From contig JASKMD010000024.1 in NCBI GenBank assembly GCA_030144725.1, positions 2,533,076 through 2,597,075 of the forward strand: a DNA stretch of 64,000 nucleotides, in the 5' to 3' direction. Shown here in pieces: positions 59,842 to 64,000 of the stretch (positions are counted from its first letter, which is position 1; each line of letters opens with the position of its first letter). Source of the stretch: Haematococcus lacustris (Eukaryota; Chlorophyta; Chlorophyceae; Chlamydomonadales; Haematococcaceae). Both the position numbers and the translations under genes were made by a program. The notes beneath the pieces are model-generated. The model made no database searches and was not told the origin of the DNA. It saw only the letters and a list, made by a program, of their open reading frames with translations.

Positions 59842-59973
59842 GGGTGGTCAATGAAAAGTCAAATGCTGGCGGACAGAACCAACACCGGCGTGGCGAGTAG
59901 CAACTAGCGATCAATAGTGAGCCTTTTCGCGACTCATCCACGTTGGATACAGTGTAGTTTCTCACGCTTGCAG

Positions 59974-62900
59974 GGCCAGCGGCCTGTGGCATCAAAAGGC
60001 GGGCTGGCATCCGCAGCTGTGGGCTCCGAAAATCTAGACTCTACAAAGACACAGGTGCCACATTTACGTGGCATTGCACACCCGTTTTCATTGGGCAGCA
60101 ACTTGTGATAAGCGCTCCTGCACCCAGGTGCAGCTGGCCCTTGACCTGCTGAACACGTCCCTAACCCCAGTGCCTTCTGGCAAACGTCAGCGTGCTCTGC
60201 ACCATCAACAGGACACAGTTGCTTTGTCCAGTCTCTCCCTCAATGACAGCCATGGCGTGCTTGAAGGATTGCTCACCCCAGCTCCAGGTGAGCTGACGTG
60301 GATGGCCTGCTGCCTTGCCCTGCAATGAGTCGTGAGCGTCACATGCGCTGCAAGGGCTGCTACATGCAGAGATGTACTCCATGGCAAGTGGCATCAGTGG
60401 GTCGGCCATCTCTAAGCGCAGCAACCCCAAGCAGGCCCACTCACCAGCAGAGGACGGGGGTGAAGTGTCCTCCACCAGGGTTCACGCAAGCATAGAATGG
60501 CTGACAAGCTCCCACGGTGGGCAACACCAGCTGCTACAGCCTTTGTTACAGCCGCCCACCAGCCAGCAGCCCACCAGGCACCAGCAGCAGCAGAGCATGG
60601 GTGCCACTGCACCCAAGAGCAGCCATGGCAGCCGTTCCCCACTCACACCCACCAGTGGTCCTGGCGGCCACCGCAGCCTGGCCCATCAGACACCAGCCCA
60701 GTACACACCTAGCTCCCTCCCCCTGGCAAGACATGGTGCTGTAGGGGGGGCTGTGGGGGCTGCTAGCAATGTGCAGCTGCAGCAAGCTCCGGCTGCGTCC
60801 TCACACAGCAGAGCAAAGCAGCTGGTGGGCCCATCGCTGCAGCCTAAGGCTGGGCCCAGCAGCCTACTCACACCTGACAGCCTAAGGGGTGGCTGGGTGC
60901 ACACCACAACTGGCTCCATCACAAGCCAGTCGTTCAGCTCGAGTGGGCGGCCTGCACAGCCAGGTGCTGATGGCACAATGCTGTCCATCAACAATGCCAA
61001 ACAGGGCACCCGCCCCTCTGCCACTTCTCCTTCAGCACCGCCGTCTGCATCAGCGGACTCAAAGGCTGAGCATCGAGAACATGGCCTGCTGGGGGGCAAG
61101 CTGTCTCAGGACTGCTTCACCTTCCTGCATTCTGGGCAGTCGGTGCCAGAAGCAACAGCGGTGCAGCTGCTGCGCAACATAGCCCGCCGCCAAACCAACG
61201 CTAGCACGGTGGCCTACACGCCGCCAGCCACTGTCTGGTCCATGGCTGCGGCTCAGGGCTCCCATGTGGCTGCTGGTAGCGTGGCCCAGCCTCACCCTGG
61301 ACGGGGTGGTCCAGCGTGGGACATGCTGTTCGCGAGCCCACAGCCCAGCCCGTTTGAGCGAGTCAGCCACAGCAGCAGCCCTGCTGCCCCACAAGACCCT
61401 GGGTCAGGCCAACATGGGAGTGCTGGTCATCTGCTGCCGCCACGGATGCACTCACACAGCAGCAGCAGCCCTGGCTTACACCAAACTGAGCTTAGCATGG
61501 GCAATGAACAGGTGGCAGGAAACAGCGCCTCCAAGGCAGCCAGGACAGGGCCAGCCATAGGCCATGTACACCCCATCACCCAACTCCTAAGCGTGCTGCA
61601 GCCCTATACAGCTCCTTTGCCGGTGCCACAACTGGCACCAGCTGAAGCACGAGATCCTGAGGGACAGCAGCCAGGCATGGACCCAGCTCCCAATGCCAGC
61701 ACCCTGCGCGTGTCCAGCACCCCAACTCCCATGCTTGGCGCAGACCTCAGCCCTACTCCCTCCCCTGCACCCGTGGCCCCTCCAAGCAGCACCCCAGCAG
61801 CAGGTGTTATGACACACGTTCCGGCCAGCAGCTCATCAGCCCTCCACAAGACGCTGACCCCCTCCTTTGCCTCCAAGTACCTTGCAGACCCCGATGACAG
61901 CAGCTCTGTGGGCGGGGAGGGGGAGGGAGGCGAGGGCAGTGCCCAGCATGCCAGCCCTGCCAGCGATGTGAACCTCCGCCCCACTGCGCCAGCACCAGCC
62001 CTGAGCCCCCCTTGGCCAATAGGATCCACCAGCCTCAGTGGGCTTGGGCAGGACCTGGACAGCGAGGAGGTGGAGCTGCTGCTGCAGGAACTGGAGGTGC
62101 AGCGACAGATGCTGAGTGCCAACACAACAGGTGTGTGAGACTACTTGAGGGCAACCCAATGGTGGCACTTACTCGTTTGTGTGGTGATTATCACAATCAG
62201 GGTTACAATCAGGGTTGGAGTTAGGGTTAGGCAGAGGGACAGCAATGGCTCCACACCCATGGCTTTGTTTGTATGCGGGCAAGCTGCTGGCGGCCAGTGT
62301 GAGCCTAGATGAAGAAAGCATGCCACCGCTATGGATCTGTGAACAGCAGCTGGCATGGACCTGGAATGGGATCCTCTGCTGATTGTGCTCTGCTGCAGGC
62401 CATGATGTCACTGCCACGCAAGGCAGCAGCAGGGAGACGCAACACCAGGCAGGTGCCCATCACATGCCATCAGCCCTGAGCCTGACCCTCCTTTGTGCAG
62501 CAGCTGCTGTACTCGCTGCGGCGCCCGATGTCAATAAGCTGCACCTGCCGCCTGCCACAACAGCATGATCAGCCTGGTCAACATTATCACCATCACCACC
62601 ACCACCACTTGGCATTCCACTTGACAACAGGCAGCAGTATTCACCACGGTTGTCATCAGCAGCACTGCAACTGCTCATCCAGATCCTGATGCCTGCATGG
62701 TCCACTTCTAGTTGAACGCGTCAATGCGGCAGAGAATGGTGCCACAGGACAGGACAGTGTTGACCCTGATGCCAGACTTGACTTCAGCATTGACACTGAT
62801 AGCAGCGTCAATGTTGATGTTGAACTCTGTTGATGCAGCCATGAGGATAGTTGGCTTGCCAGGCTGGCAGCTTAGCGGAGTGAACCAACAACCTTAGCTG

Positions 62901-64000
62901 TGACACTGGCGATTGTCTGGCACCTGTGACCTAAGCTTTGCATACTGCATGAAGCTGCCCCTGCCCTTGCTTCCCTGGTGCAGGCTGGTGCCCTGAGCCT
63001 CCCAGCCTCCCCACTGCGCTTGCCCCACAGCCCCTCCTCCTCCAGCCCTGGCTCAGAGCTCAGCACCCCCCACACCCCCACCAGCAGCGCTGCCAGCACT
63101 GCGGCCTCCGCACCCAGTCCCCAGGACACCCACCACCCCAGCTCAGACCTGTCCAGCGCTGCCCCCACCCCTGCCAGTGTCCTGCTCAGCCAGCGGTTCA
63201 GGGCGCAGCAGGGCCAGAGCTGGAGCCCACCAGGCAGTCTGGAGCAGCAGCAGCAGCAGGGTCTGGACAGGGTGGGGAGCGGCGGGGTGGGGCGAGCTGG
63301 GTCCCTGGCTCCGGGGGGCAGCAGGGCTGCGACTGCAGCGGTGGCCCGGGCGATGGCGCGGGTGTTGCAGCTGTCCCGAGCCAATGGCGAGCTGGAGGCT
63401 GCGGCAGGGCAGCTGCAGGAGCAGCTGGAGGCGGCACAGGAGGAGCAGGAGCTGCTGGAACAGGAGCTGCAGGTGGGCAGGCGACAGTCAGCACGCTAGC
63501 ATGACGTCAAAAGCAGGGGTGTGCAGCACACTGGCAGCCAGGGAGTGTGGGCTGCAGGGGTGGCTGTAGCCAGGTGTTGTCAGGCATGCCATGAATGTCT
63601 TTGTCAGCTTGAGGTTGCCTAAGCTGAGCATGGCAGTCTCCATCATCCCTCACACAGCAGTGTCTCATGTTGGCAACTGACATGTGATGATTATGGTGGT
63701 GGTGGTGATGATGGTGGTCGTGGGTGATGATGTCCTCAGCACCCAATGACCTAGCAGCTGTGTGAGAGGTGGCCCACATCATGCCAGGTTGCCCATGCCA
63801 CTGCCTTTGACCTGCCACTGCCTTTGACCTGCCACTGGCTTTGGCCTGACACTGCGGCTGACACTGCCAATGACCTATGCAGCTGCTGCCAGTGCGTCCC
63901 TGGTTGCCCTTGGCCCTGCAGACCAGCGAAACCGAGCGGGAGCTGCTGCTGAGGCATGTGAACCTGGGCATAGCTGAGCGCCACTCCCTGCAGCAGTCCC
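59974..64000 (+). CDS. Low-complexity coiled-coil protein (partial, runs off window)
   Basis: Exons I can join in phase are 59974-60054, 60128-60287 and 60370-62130. Later ones are 62399 to about 62447, about 62710-62829, 62985 to about 63471, and 63922 onward. The first exon is unidentified because 59974 begins at an acceptor in phase 0. The large exon is Ser/Pro/Gln/Ala-rich with conserved-looking short blocks (QDCFTFLHSGQSVPEA, HPITQLLSVLQPY) and ends in a helix (SEEVELLLQELEVQRQML). An acidic exon (DSVDPDARLDFSIDTD) and a strong coiled coil (LEAAAGQLQEQLEAAQEEQELLEQ) follow. The coil continues into 'TSETERELLLRHV' at the window end. No known domain is recognised; it may be a scaffold or cytoskeletal protein. 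Confidence 0.55.

Overview
The window looks like draft nuclear DNA from a chlorophyte green alga, probably chlamydomonadalean. The evidence is GC-rich coding sequence cut by many short GT-AG introns, abundant CAG/CTG runs, TGTAA poly(A)-type signals, and a radial-spoke (LRRC23/RSP15-type) gene that implies motile cilia. TTAGGG/CTAGGG telomere-like repeats would fit Haematococcus-like algae, but this is inference. A 500-base N gap (49553-50052) shows a scaffolded assembly.

1-15.3 kb is nested mobile DNA. It holds a CTAGGG array, a broken protein resembling the C-terminus of EnSpm/CACTA transposases, and a 21-bp satellite. Next is a 1,122-codon minus-strand ORF with a PHD finger, a methyltransferase-like segment, RNase H, a zinc knuckle and a restriction-like endonuclease, but no reverse transcriptase. 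It abuts a Ty1/copia gag fragment. A very young Ty3/gypsy chromovirus follows (9043-14818, LTRs identical by eye, target duplication CACAT).

15.3-20.5 kb holds a Crypton-like tyrosine-recombinase gene and two coding minisatellites (72 bp and 60 bp).

21.2-41.0 kb is a nested complex bounded by roughly 99% identical inverted arms (21176-24579 and 38766-40989). Both arms carry exon 1 of a KDZ (Kyakuja-Dileera-Zisupton) transposase. The right arm continues into a full-length but mutated transposase. The left arm continues into an intact gene of unknown function (24726-26116). Inside lies a second KDZ transposon (27623-32886, 300-bp terminal inverted repeats, target duplication CAGACCT) with the same layout: transposase on one strand and a homologue of the unknown gene converging on the other. 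The unknown gene is therefore a conserved KDZ partner. A non-autonomous LTR element (33153-36297, target duplication CCATG) lies between them.

41-64 kb is host genic DNA: an F-box/R3H-like gene (its 3' end is copied into the left arm), a KDM4-like JmjN/JmjC histone demethylase, a KY-type transglutaminase-like gene running into the gap, LRRC23/RSP15, divergent mitochondrial uS7, and a low-complexity coiled-coil gene running off the window. No rRNA, tRNA or CRISPR was found.
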